Assembly: GCF_007828835.1 (NCBI RefSeq)
Contig: NZ_VIVL01000011.1
Location: forward strand, 180,394 to 244,393
Direction of reading: 5' to 3'
From: Variovorax beijingensis
GTDB taxonomy: Bacteria; Pseudomonadota; Gammaproteobacteria; Burkholderiales; Burkholderiaceae_C
Length of the DNA: 64,000 nt
How positions within the stretch are numbered: the stretch's first letter is position 1; each line of letters begins with the position of its first letter. This document shows positions 56,943-64,000 of the stretch, one piece after another. The translations under genes were made by a program, and so were the position numbers. The notes beneath the pieces were generated by a model. It saw only the letters and a list, made by a program, of their open reading frames with translations, searched no databases and was not told where the DNA came from.

Positions 56943-57929
56943 ATGAAAGTTCGATACACGCGCCGCCTTGTGCTGGGCGCGCTCGCGGCGCTGTCCGCCG
57001 GCATGACGCTGGCGCAGGACGCCGCGCCTTTTCCCAGCAAGCCCGTGCGCTTCGTCGTGCCTTACGCGGCCGGCGGCCCCGTAGACGGCCTGGTGCGTGC
57101 CCTGGCCCGAGCGCTGCAGGACGAGTGGAAGCAGCCCGTGATCGTGGACAACAAGCCCGGCGCCAACGAAATCATCGCTGCCGAGACGGTGGCGAAAGCT
57201 CCCGGGGACGGCTACACGCTCTTGGCTGCCACCGAATCGGCGCTGACCATGAACCAGCACCTCTACACCAAGCTGCCGTACTCGCCCACGGTCGACCTGG
57301 TGCCTGTGACGCGGCTGGTCGAGGTGCCGTTGGCCATTGCAGTGCCGACGTCGCTGCCCGCCAATGACATCAAGGAGTTCATCGAACTCGCGCGCAAGTC
57401 GCCTACGCCACTGGCCTATGGGTCGGGCGGCGCCGGTGGTATCTCGCACCTGCCGATGGCGATGCTCGCGAAGAATGAAGGCATCACGCTCAACCAGGTG
57501 CCCTACAAGGGCGCGGCGCCGACGATTCCAGATCTGATCGCCAACATCGTGCAGGCCTCGGCGTTGGCCGTGCCGGTGATCGAGCCCCACGTCAAGGCCG
57601 GCACCATGAAGGCCGTCGTGGTCTCCGCGCCGCGCCGCCTGGTCGCGCTGCCCAACGTGCCAACTTTCGAGGAATCGGGCGTCAAGGACATCCAGGCGCG
57701 CTTCAACATCGGTGTCGCCGCACCCAAGGGAACGCCACCTGCCATCACAGCCAGGATCGCGGCCGACGCCCGCCGCATCCTGAACCAGCCGGATTTCCGC
57801 GCCAGGAATGTGGACCCGTTCTCCTATGTGCTGCACGGCTCCTCGCCAGCGGAATATGCGGCCTTCCTGGAGCAGGATCGCGTGCGCCAGGCCGAGCGTG
57901 TGAAGGTTTCGGGCGCGGTGCTGAACTGA
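56943..57929 (+). CDS. Bug-family (TctC) substrate-binding protein 2
   Basis: This is a second 328-residue Bug protein with a signal peptide (cleavage near 24, TLA-QD) and the family strand SKPVRFVVPYAAGGPVDGLVRALA. It differs considerably from the first Bug protein, so it is not a recent duplicate. No TctA/TctB permease genes are nearby. A GGAG site precedes the start. Confidence 0.9.
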   Translation: MKVRYTRRLVLGALAALSAGMTLAQDAAPFPSKPVRFVVPYAAGGPVDGLVRALARALQDEWKQPVIVDNKPGANEIIAAETVAKAPGDGYTLLAATESALTMNQHLYTKLPYSPTVDLVPVTRLVEVPLAIAVPTSLPANDIKEFIELARKSPTPLAYGSGGAGGISHLPMAMLAKNEGITLNQVPYKGAAPTIPDLIANIVQASALAVPVIEPHVKAGTMKAVVVSAPRRLVALPNVPTFEESGVKDIQARFNIGVAAPKGTPPAITARIAADARRILNQPDFRARNVDPFSYVLHGSSPAEYAAFLEQDRVRQAERVKVSGAVLN

Positions 57930-58984
57930 TGTCCGCCCCCGCTGACAACCCGCGCTGGCGGCATCGCCCCGAGGGGGCCAACTGGGGCGATTTCGGGTCC
58001 GATGACCAGATTGGTCGCATGAATCTCGTCACGCCGGGAAAGGTGCTCGAAGGCGTGCGCGAGGTACGCGAGGGGCGGGTGTTCAGCCTGAGCCTGCCGC
58101 TGGACATCCCCGGCGGGACCGCGCTCAACCCCAATCGCCTTCCGCCCGTGCTGAGGCCCACGCTGCGCCAGGGGCGCGTGAACTTCAACTGTCTGCTTAA
58201 CCCGGGCCGGCCCGACGTGCTCTCGGACGACCTCGCAATCCTGCATCTGCAGTATTCGACGCAGTGGGACAGTCTGGCGCATGCCGGTACGCGCTTCGAC
58301 GCCGACGGCGATGGCTTGCCCGAGACACGCTACTACAACGGCTACACCGCGGCAGACATGTGCGCCCCGGCCAGTGTGGAGGGTTGCGGCATTGGCCCGG
58401 AGGGTTCGCCCTTCGCCAGCACCAGCCGCGCACAGGCGCTGGGCATCGAGCGGCTGGCACGCACCGGCGTGCAAGGCGTGGCGGTGATGATTGACCTGCA
58501 AGCGCACTTCGGCTCCGGCCGCACCCTCGTCGGCTACGACGCGCTGCGTCGCGTGCTGGATGCCGACGGCATCGAAGTGCGCACGGGCGACCTGCTGTGC
58601 ATCCACACCGGCTATGCGGAGGCGCTGCTGGAAATGCGAGGCCAACCCGACACTGGCGTGTTGGCGCGCACGGGCGCCGCGCTGGACGGCCACGACGAAC
58701 GGTTGCTGCAGTGGATCACCGACTGCGGCGTGGCCGCGGTTGCGGCCGACAACCTGGCGGTGGAGGAGTATCCCGCGCGCGCCGGCGACTCTTGTTGCAG
58801 CGTGCTTCCGCTGCACCAGCATTGCCTGGTCAAGCTGGGTATCCACCTGGGCGAGTTGTGGCGCCTCACGCCGTTGGCCCGGTGGCTGCGCGCCAATGGC
58901 CGGCACCGCTTCCTGTTGACGGCGCCACCACTGGACCTGCCGGGAGCCGTGGGCTCGCCCGTGACTCCTGTGGCGACCGTCTGA
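57929..58984 (+). CDS. Cyclase-family (kynurenine-formamidase-like) hydrolase
   Basis: This 351-residue protein is of the long cyclase subfamily, metal-dependent enzymes of the kynurenine formamidase/isatin hydrolase fold. The conserved TQWDSLAH (111-118) is followed by an EF-hand-like loop DADGDG (124-129) and YYNGY. It may open a ring or an amide/lactone of the substrate. Its start overlaps the Bug-protein stop by one base. Confidence 0.8.
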   Translation: MSAPADNPRWRHRPEGANWGDFGSDDQIGRMNLVTPGKVLEGVREVREGRVFSLSLPLDIPGGTALNPNRLPPVLRPTLRQGRVNFNCLLNPGRPDVLSDDLAILHLQYSTQWDSLAHAGTRFDADGDGLPETRYYNGYTAADMCAPASVEGCGIGPEGSPFASTSRAQALGIERLARTGVQGVAVMIDLQAHFGSGRTLVGYDALRRVLDADGIEVRTGDLLCIHTGYAEALLEMRGQPDTGVLARTGAALDGHDERLLQWITDCGVAAVAADNLAVEEYPARAGDSCCSVLPLHQHCLVKLGIHLGELWRLTPLARWLRANGRHRFLLTAPPLDLPGAVGSPVTPVATV

Positions 58985-59029
58985 CACGACCCGCGACCAC
59001 GGCCCCTCTCCAGAAAATTCGAGATTGCC

Positions 59030-59908
59030 ATGCCACCAAACGACCCTTGCTGCGCTGCCTGGCTCAACCGTGAGCAGGTTCTGCATGAGCGCATGGATGC
59101 TCGCGCCGTTGCCGCTCTGGCCGCAACCCTGGACTGGGACCACGCGCCCACCGATGGCGATCCGTTGCCGCCGGGCTGGCAGTGGTTGTTCTTCAACCCC
59201 GTGGTGCGCCAAAGCATGCTGGGTCAGGACGGCCATCCGCACCGCACGCCCGAGAGTTTCCTGCCGCCGATCGACCTGCCGCGCCGGATGTGGGCGGGCA
59301 GCCGCACCCGCTACCTGTCGCCGCTATGGGTGGGTGCCGAGGCCGAGCGCTCCAGCCGCATCCTGCGCATCACCCCGAAAGAGGGCAAGACCGGCCGCAT
59401 GTGCTTCGTGACGGTGGCTCACACCACGGCCAGTGGTGGACGTGTGTGCATCGCCGAGGAGCAGGACATCGTGTACCGCGAGGCCACGCCGCCCGCGGCC
59501 GCGCGCGCGGCGGCTGAGCCCGCGCCTGCCGCTCCGGTGCCGGTGCAGGCGGCATGGCAGCGCCTGGTCAACCCGGATCCCGTGCTGTTGTTCCGCTATT
59601 CGGCCTTGACCTTCAACGGCCATCGCATCCACTACGACCTGCCCTATGCGCAGGACGTTGAAGGCTACCAGGGTCTGGTCGTGCATGGGCCGCTCACCGC
59701 CACGCTGCTGCAAGGCTTTGCGGCTTCGCTGCGGCCGGGACGGCGCCTGGCTGCGTTCGATTTCCGGGGCCTGCAGCCGCTGTTCGCCGGCCAGCCGTTC
59801 ACCCTGTGCGCCGACGAGACAGAGGAGGGCGGGCTGGCGCTGCGCGCGGTCGCGCCTGATGGCCGCACAGCCGTGGAGGCCACCGCCCGCTTCACCTTGC
59901 CGGACTGA
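59030..59908 (+). CDS. Mesaconyl-CoA/3-methylfumaryl-CoA hydratase-like (HTD2-type) hydratase
   Basis: This 292-residue double-hotdog hydratase has an N-terminal FAS1-like dehydratase domain (about 10-140) and a C-terminal MaoC-like domain with the motif SALTFNGHRIHYDLPYA, then VVHGPL. These motifs are those of mesaconyl-C4-CoA and 3-methylfumaryl-CoA hydratases. It would hydrate mesaconyl-, itaconyl- or fumaryl-type CoA esters to the corresponding hydroxyacyl-CoA, for example citramalyl-CoA. Confidence 0.83.
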   Translation: MPPNDPCCAAWLNREQVLHERMDARAVAALAATLDWDHAPTDGDPLPPGWQWLFFNPVVRQSMLGQDGHPHRTPESFLPPIDLPRRMWAGSRTRYLSPLWVGAEAERSSRILRITPKEGKTGRMCFVTVAHTTASGGRVCIAEEQDIVYREATPPAAARAAAEPAPAAPVPVQAAWQRLVNPDPVLLFRYSALTFNGHRIHYDLPYAQDVEGYQGLVVHGPLTATLLQGFAASLRPGRRLAAFDFRGLQPLFAGQPFTLCADETEEGGLALRAVAPDGRTAVEATARFTLPD

Positions 59909-59912
59909 CACC

Positions 59913-60725
59913 ATGCCGACACTGCCCCGCAGCTATCTGTTCGTACCCGGCGACCGGCCCGAGCGCTTCGACAAGGCTGCCGCCAGCGGCGCGCACCGCA
60001 TGATCCTGGACCTGGAGGACGCCGTGGCGTCCACAGAAAAGGCCGCCGCGCGCGACGCGGTGGCGCAATGGCTGGCAGCGCACGCCGGTCTGCAGTCACT
60101 GGTGCGCGTCAATGCCGTCGACACGCCCTGGCACGACGACGACCTGCGCATGCTGCGGCAACACCCCTATGCCGGGCTGATGCTACCCAAGGCCGAGCCC
60201 GGGTCCGTGCTCGACGTGCTGCCCCGCCTGGAGGGCGCGCGCGAGCGCGTGATGCTGGTCGAGACCGTGGCCGGGTTGCTGGGCTTGCGTGCACTTGCCG
60301 CCGTGCCGGGCGTGGGCCGCGTGGCTTTCGGCAGCATTGACTTCGGTGTCGATGCCGGTATGGCCGACGGCGATGATGAGCCGGGCATGACCGCCGTGCG
60401 GGTGCAGATCGCGCTTGAGTCGCGCCATGCCGGCCTGCCGCCGCCGATCGATGGCGTCACGCCCGCCTTCGGCGAGGACGACCCGGCCGGCAGGCAGGCG
60501 GGGCACGCCCGTCGTCTGGGTTTTGGCGCCAAGCTCTGCATCCACCCGCGCCAGGTCGAGGGCGTGAATGCCGCGTTTGCGCCCTCGGCGCAGGAGCGCG
60601 ACTGGGCTGTGCGCGTGCTGGCGGCGTTTGAGGCCAGCGGCGGGGCCGTCGTGGCGGTGGACGGCAAGATGGTCGACCGGCCCGTGGTGGAGCGTGCGCG
60701 GCGCATTCTGGCCATCGGCTCCTGA
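59913..60725 (+). CDS. CitE-like (HpcH/HpaI) acyl-CoA lyase
   Basis: This 270-residue CitE-family lyase opens with SYLFVPGDRPERFDKA (7-22) and has ILDLEDAV, a metal-binding LVETVAGLLGL and the FGSIDFGVD segment. Such enzymes cleave malyl-, methylmalyl- or citramalyl-CoA to acetyl-CoA plus glyoxylate or pyruvate. It follows the hydratase by four bases and closes the catabolic operon. Confidence 0.85.
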   Translation: MPTLPRSYLFVPGDRPERFDKAAASGAHRMILDLEDAVASTEKAAARDAVAQWLAAHAGLQSLVRVNAVDTPWHDDDLRMLRQHPYAGLMLPKAEPGSVLDVLPRLEGARERVMLVETVAGLLGLRALAAVPGVGRVAFGSIDFGVDAGMADGDDEPGMTAVRVQIALESRHAGLPPPIDGVTPAFGEDDPAGRQAGHARRLGFGAKLCIHPRQVEGVNAAFAPSAQERDWAVRVLAAFEASGGAVVAVDGKMVDRPVVERARRILAIGS

Positions 60726-60831
60726 GACGCCGGTCGTTTCAAGTTTGTCTGACAGTGCAGTCAAGCGCGGCCGACATTGCCGCGCGTGGCATGGAAGACT
60801 CAGCCGCGGTCGAGACCGTTAACTGACATAG

Positions 60832-61002
60832 ATGATTGAACTGCGCCATCTCCGCTATTTCATGGCCGTGGCTGACGAACTTGGGCACGATCGTTTGAGC
60901 TTCCACCAGGAGTTTCACCGTTGCGTTGGAAGCTTGAACACCGGGATAGGTCTCTTCTCGCGCGCTTGGTCGATGAGGCTGGCGCCGACCAAGCCGTCGT
61001 AG
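60832..61002 (+). pseudogene. LysR regulator N-terminal fragment
   Basis: The first 17 residues (MIELRHLRYFMAVADEL) are a textbook LysR helix-turn-helix start. From residue 18 on, the frame loses all similarity to the family and stops after 56 residues in total. The continuation of helix-turn-helix (normally about 40 more residues) is missing. This is a truncated relic that marks an old recombination junction. Confidence 0.75.
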
Positions 61003-61057
61003 TGAGGCGATATGACCTTCGCAACCCGGATCGATATGTCGCGGTCAAGACGGGCGA

Positions 61058-61588
61058 TTGCTATGCCGGCATGTCAGTGCCTGCGCCAGGTGCCTTGTTG
61101 TCGCAAGACATCTTGGACGACGATATGCAGCTGTCGTCAGTCTTCGTGAGCGCGTGACTTCTCTGGCCGATTTGGGAGCGCGCGTCGATATTGAAGCGAC
61201 GCGCCATACGACAGACAGAACGGTCGCCATGCTGCTCGTCCACTATCGACGGTGGCATGGCGCCCGCGCATTGGGACCGCTGTCATCAGTTCACAGGTCG
61301 AAAGTGTTGTCAGCGTTTGAATGCAGTGATGCTCGAGACCTCGAACATCATTTCGTCGACAAGGCCCATGCCTACCGGGTCTCGAGCGACACGGTGCTTT
61401 CCGCGATGGCGCTAGCTCTGGCCTTTTGTCCGGCGGAGGTCCGCTTCGACAACTGGCTGCGAGGACAAGAGATGCTGCGTGCCTTGATCGCCAATCCGAC
61501 GTTGGTGGTTGGTGCGTACCTGGCAAAGTTGGCCAAAGACATCGGCCGTTCGCCGGGTGAAGAGCGCGTAGCGAGGGGGAGAACATGA
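61058..61588 (+). CDS. Hypothetical ORF
   Basis: A 176-residue frame with no recognised family. The C-terminal half (about 90-176) is Leu/Ala-rich and helical; the N-terminal part is Cys/Arg-rich. The 3' end overlaps a small ORF (ATGA) with a good ribosome site, so the C-terminal part at least may be a real or formerly real gene. The 5' end is doubtful. Confidence 0.3.
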   Translation: MLCRHVSACARCLVVARHLGRRYAAVVSLRERVTSLADLGARVDIEATRHTTDRTVAMLLVHYRRWHGARALGPLSSVHRSKVLSAFECSDARDLEHHFVDKAHAYRVSSDTVLSAMALALAFCPAEVRFDNWLRGQEMLRALIANPTLVVGAYLAKLAKDIGRSPGEERVARGRT

Positions 61589-61716
61589 ACGTCGCCGTCC
61601 TCAGCCGACAGCAGGCCGTCGAGCGCGTGGGATACTCGCCCGGTCTGGATGGCAGCGGGCTGAACGGGGAACTCTCGCCTGCATTGGTTGGGCAACTTCC
61701 CGAGTGTGCCAGTTGA
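61585..61716 (+). CDS. Small ORF, 43 residues, coupled to the preceding ORF
   Basis: The ORF is preceded by a strong purine-rich site (GAGGGGGAG at about 61573-61581) and overlaps the upstream stop (ATGA). The product (MNVAVLSRQQAVERVGYSPG...) is not recognised. It ends at a TGA that lies in the -35 box of the tetR promoter. Confidence 0.35.
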   Translation: MNVAVLSRQQAVERVGYSPGLDGSGLNGELSPALVGQLPECAS

Positions 61717-61741
61717 CGTCGAAAATTCTGGATGCGATAAT
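61713..61741 (+). promoter_or_regulatory. tetR promoter
   Basis: TTGACG (61713-61718), exactly 17 bp, then GATAAT (61736-61741), each one base from consensus. Transcription would start near 61748, inside the candidate operator and 29 bases before the tetR ATG. Confidence 0.7.
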
Positions 61742-61759
61742 TGAGCATCCACTCACTCA
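61742..61759. promoter_or_regulatory. Candidate TetR operator, copy 1
   Basis: TGAGC-N8-ACTCA (61742-61759) directly after the -10 box. It matches copy 2 at 62364 in 14 of 18 positions, including both half-sites except one base. Binding here would block tetR transcription. Confidence 0.6.
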
Positions 61760-61776
61760 ATTTGAGATTTTAGACC

Positions 61777-62346
61777 ATGGCTCGTCCCTTGAGCGAGGAG
61801 AAGCGTGATGCCCTGCTTGAGGCTGCTTCAGATCTCATCGCCCAACTCGGCATTGGCGCCTCCACAGCGAAGATCGCCAAGGCAGCCGGCGTGTCTGAAG
61901 GGACACTGTTTACTTACTTTCCGTCGAAGGACGATCTTCTGAATGAGCTGTTTATTGAGATAGAGGGCGGGCTCGCCGAGTCGATGCTGGCGCCATACCC
62001 GGTGGACGCGTCGGCACGCGACCGACTGTTCATGGTCTGGAGTCGGCTGATCGAGTGGGGACTGAATCATTCCACTGCGCGCAATGCGTTGCGCCAGTTG
62101 AAGGTGTCGGATCGAGTGACCGCGGCCAGCCGCAAGCGCTGCCACGCCATGTTCCGCGAAGCTCGTGCAATGGTCGAACAGTGTCTTGCGGGTCATTCTG
62201 ACCCTGAACGGGTCGCCTTCTACATCAACACGATACTGTTCGACCTGGCGGATATCACCATGAATGCCATTGCAGCTAAACCGAAGGAACGTGAAGCGAT
62301 TCGACAGGCGGGATTCGACCTGTTCTGGAAAGGCTCCGCGGCTTGA
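61777..62346 (+). CDS. TetR-family transcriptional regulator
   Basis: This 189-residue TetR regulator has the N-terminal helix-turn-helix at about 25-55 (GASTAKIAKAAGVSEGTLFTYFPSKDDLL) and a helical ligand domain. It probably represses itself and the SDR gene 49 bases downstream, because both are preceded by the same TGAG-type motif. The ligand is unknown. Confidence 0.9.
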   Translation: MARPLSEEKRDALLEAASDLIAQLGIGASTAKIAKAAGVSEGTLFTYFPSKDDLLNELFIEIEGGLAESMLAPYPVDASARDRLFMVWSRLIEWGLNHSTARNALRQLKVSDRVTAASRKRCHAMFREARAMVEQCLAGHSDPERVAFYINTILFDLADITMNAIAAKPKEREAIRQAGFDLFWKGSAA

Positions 62347-62363
62347 TTTTTTTACCTATTAAA

Positions 62364-62381
62364 TGAGTATGTAGTCACTCA
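62364..62381. promoter_or_regulatory. Candidate TetR operator, copy 2
   Basis: TGAGT-N8-ACTCA with perfect 5-bp half-sites, 14 bases upstream of the SDR start and just before its AAGGAG ribosome site. Confidence 0.6.
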
Positions 62382-62395
62382 AATAAGGAGTTCGT

Positions 62396-63313
62396 ATGTC
62401 AAATTACAAAGGCTTTACCGAGGCAGATGTTCCTGACCAGTCAGGGAAGTGCTTCATCGTCACAGGCGCCAATGCAGGCGTGGGGTTCGAGTTGTCCAGA
62501 GTCCTGGCTGCGCGGGGGGCGCGTGTGCTCTTGGGTTGCCGCGAAAAGGGGCGGGCGGAGGAGGCCATGGCCCGCATCAAACAGATCACGCCCAGCGCCA
62601 ATCTCGCATGGTTGCCATTGGACCTGGGTGACATCGAGAACCTACGGGCGGCCGCCGCAAAAGCGTCGCAGGAGCCTCGCATTGATGCGCTCATCAACAA
62701 CGCCGGCATCATGTACCCGCCCCTGACGCGCACCAAGCAGGGGTTCGAATCGCAGTTTGGGGTCAACCATCTGGGCGTGTTCGCGCTGACCTCGCTGCTG
62801 CTGCCCAAGTTAGCCGAGACGCCGGGCTCGCGCGTCGTGGTTACTTCCAGTATTGCGCATTTGAAAGCAAAGATCGATTGGGACGATCTCAATGCCGAGC
62901 GCAGCTACTCCAAGGTGGCTCGTTATGGCGCCAGCAAGCTCGCGAATGCACTGTTCTTCTTCGAGCTGGACCGCCGCCTGCGTGCGAACCGCTCGCCCGT
63001 CACGGCCATTGGTGTCCACCCCGGTGTGGCAAACACCAGCCTGGGACGACACATGGGCCCGGCCCAGTGGGCCGGGCCGATCGTCGGCCTGCTTCTCAAC
63101 AGTGCAGACAAGGGCGCATGGCCTGCGTTGCTGGCCGCAACCGGTCCCGTGAAACCCGGAGGCTATTACGGCCCGACCGGATTCGGAGGGATCAGAGGCG
63201 TCGCTGGCGAGGCCAAACGCGCGCCGCAGGCTGAAGACCCGGCACTTGCCAAGCGGCTCTGGGACGTTTCCGTCGCCATGACCGGGATCGACCCCGGATT
63301 GCCTGCCATCTGA
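62396..63313 (+). CDS. Short-chain dehydrogenase (retinol dehydrogenase-like)
   Basis: This 305-residue SDR has TGANAGVG (23-30), NNAG (101-104) and the active-site Tyr177 and Lys181 in YGASK. The layout, with NHLGVFALT near 124-132, is that of the retinol dehydrogenase/WW-domain oxidoreductase-like SDRs, which reduce or oxidise lipid-like alcohols and aldehydes. Substrate is unknown. It is likely under the upstream TetR regulator. Confidence 0.88.
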   Translation: MSNYKGFTEADVPDQSGKCFIVTGANAGVGFELSRVLAARGARVLLGCREKGRAEEAMARIKQITPSANLAWLPLDLGDIENLRAAAAKASQEPRIDALINNAGIMYPPLTRTKQGFESQFGVNHLGVFALTSLLLPKLAETPGSRVVVTSSIAHLKAKIDWDDLNAERSYSKVARYGASKLANALFFFELDRRLRANRSPVTAIGVHPGVANTSLGRHMGPAQWAGPIVGLLLNSADKGAWPALLAATGPVKPGGYYGPTGFGGIRGVAGEAKRAPQAEDPALAKRLWDVSVAMTGIDPGLPAI

Positions 63314-63355
63314 CCGCACGGCCTGTTTCGGGCAATCAACCAAGTGATCTGATCC

Positions 63356-63910
63356 ATGACCGCAAAATTTGGCGCCACCTCCACCGCCGACGATGTTCTT
63401 GCAGGCCTGGACCTGAAGGGCAAACGGGTTCTCGTCACGGGGACTTCGTCTGGCCTGGGCCTTGAGACCGCTCGGGCCCTCGTTGCTCACGGGGCTGATG
63501 TCGTGGGGACGGCGCGCGATCTCGACAAGGCCCATGCGGCCACCGCAGCCGTACGCGCGGCTGCCGCCACGAGCGGCAGTTTCGAACTGATCGAACTCGA
63601 TCTGGGATCACTCGGCAGCGTCGGCGCCTGCACCGATAGGTTGCTGTTCCAGGCCGAGCCGTTCGATGTCGTCATTGCAAATGCGGGTGTCATGGCGACC
63701 CACTACGGACATACGGCTGATGGCTTCGAGACCCAAATGGGAACCAACCATCTGGGCCACTTTGTCCTGGTCAACCGACTCGCGCCGCTTTTGCCTGGGG
63801 GTTCGCGCGTCGTCGTGCTGTCATCCAACGCGCATCGAATGAGCGACGTTGATCTGGAAGATCTGAACTACGAGCGGCGAACTTATGACGGGCCGGCTGC
63901 CTATGGGTAA
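63356..63910 (+). pseudogene. SDR cut at the catalytic Tyr by an insertion element
   Basis: This second SDR of the same type (TGTSSGLG at 28-35, NAGVM, NHLGHFVLVNRL) stops after 184 residues, right after Tyr183 of the YxxxK site. The stop TAA is made of the first bases of GTAAGCGCACGG, which starts at 63907 and looks like the left end of an IS66-family element. The catalytic Lys and the C-terminal third are missing, so the protein should be inactive. It follows the first SDR gene by 42 bases. Confidence 0.8.
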
Positions 63911-64000
63911 GCGCACGGTGATCCCGTCTTGAGCTTGGCTCCGGTGTCTATGACGATGGTATCCACCAAGGATTTAGGTGGACACCTATGGAAGACTCCA
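63907..64000. mobile_element. Putative left end of an IS66-family insertion sequence
   Basis: The sequence starts GTAAGCGCACGGTGATCC, and IS66-family ends are known to begin GTAA. It lies exactly where the SDR frame is broken. An ORF opens at ATG 63950 (MTMVSTKDLGG...) and is still open at the right edge, as expected for a first IS66 ORF, but I do not recognise it. The right end is outside the window. Confidence 0.5.

Larger units (their letters stand above)
60726..61776. other. Decayed accessory stretch between the catabolic operon and tetR
   Basis: About 1 kb with no recognised intact gene. It contains a LysR N-terminal fragment, two low-confidence ORFs with a coupled start, and the tetR promoter. 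Codon-position GC is weaker than in the flanking operon, which points to decayed or foreign sequence. Confidence 0.5.

Noticed and set aside
60921..61157. A 78-residue plus-strand ORF in the decayed stretch
   Set aside because: It overlaps the LysR fragment and the following ORF in other frames, has no good ribosome site and no recognised family. It may be the front part of the next ORF with a frameshift, but I cannot support that.
61137..61760. A 207-residue minus-strand ORF opposite the tetR promoter
   Set aside because: Ser/Pro/Arg-rich composition typical of a shadow frame, and it overlaps the clear tetR promoter.
62044..62064. Partial match to the guaA 3' end (GATCGAGTGGG) inside tetR, considered as an attR
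   Set aside because: The match is about a dozen bases and lies inside a conserved-looking TetR gene (Ile-Glu-Trp-Gly codons). It is best explained by chance codon similarity.

Overview
The window looks like a chromosomal segment of a high-GC betaproteobacterium of the Comamonadaceae, most like Variovorax. This is inferred from protein character and gene order and was not checked by search. Supporting signs are the rimP-nusA-infB-rbfA-truB-typA run, smpB back to back with ratA-rnfH, guaB/guaA, a DUF3309 microprotein, and two Bug-type tricarboxylate binding proteins.

Bases 1-43024 are mostly core genome. In order they hold: the 3' part of hrpA; a methionine-type aminotransferase, a CysB-type regulator and a sirohydrochlorin chelatase; lptF-lptG divergent from pepA-holC; a branched-chain amino acid binding lipoprotein; a receiver-only response regulator and a coiled-coil protein; tRNA-Ser(GGA); an SPFH/NfeD pair; a large Orn/Lys/Arg decarboxylase; an exported ATP-dependent DNA ligase; fabI; the yejABEF peptide importer; an MFS carrier; the translation operon rimP to typA behind a structured leader; a DMT exporter; an ECF sigma/anti-sigma pair bracketed by two paralogous secreted proteins; smpB, ratA, rnfH; a DUF4124 protein; and guaB, a Phd/VapC-type toxin-antitoxin pair, guaA. 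Many adjacent genes overlap by 1-17 bases (GTGA, ATGA, TGATG), which suggests translational coupling.

From 43025 to the right edge the content is accessory and reads as a degraded genomic island at the 3' end of guaA, a known integration hotspot. A tyrosine integrase lacking its catalytic half follows repeated GACGGTA motifs. Next come an AbiE toxin-antitoxin pair with a palindrome over its start codon, a small protein that looks cut short, and a frameshifted AlpA-type regulator. Then a LysR regulator diverges from a 12-gene, 13-kb catabolic operon: two Bug binding proteins, an ADP-forming acyl-CoA ligase, acyl-CoA dehydrogenase, two hotdog hydratases, SDR, enoyl-CoA hydratase, thiolase, class III CoA-transferase, cyclase-family hydrolase and CitE-like lyase. 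The set suggests uptake, CoA activation, beta-oxidation-like processing and final C-C cleavage of a branched or cyclic carboxylic acid. The CoA-transferase/mesaconyl-type hydratase/CitE-like trio resembles itaconate or mesaconate breakdown. The substrate is unknown.

The right end holds a LysR fragment, poorly defined ORFs, a TetR regulator sharing a candidate operator with the adjacent SDR gene, and a second SDR gene cut at its catalytic Tyr by what looks like the GTAA left end of an IS66-family element running off the window.
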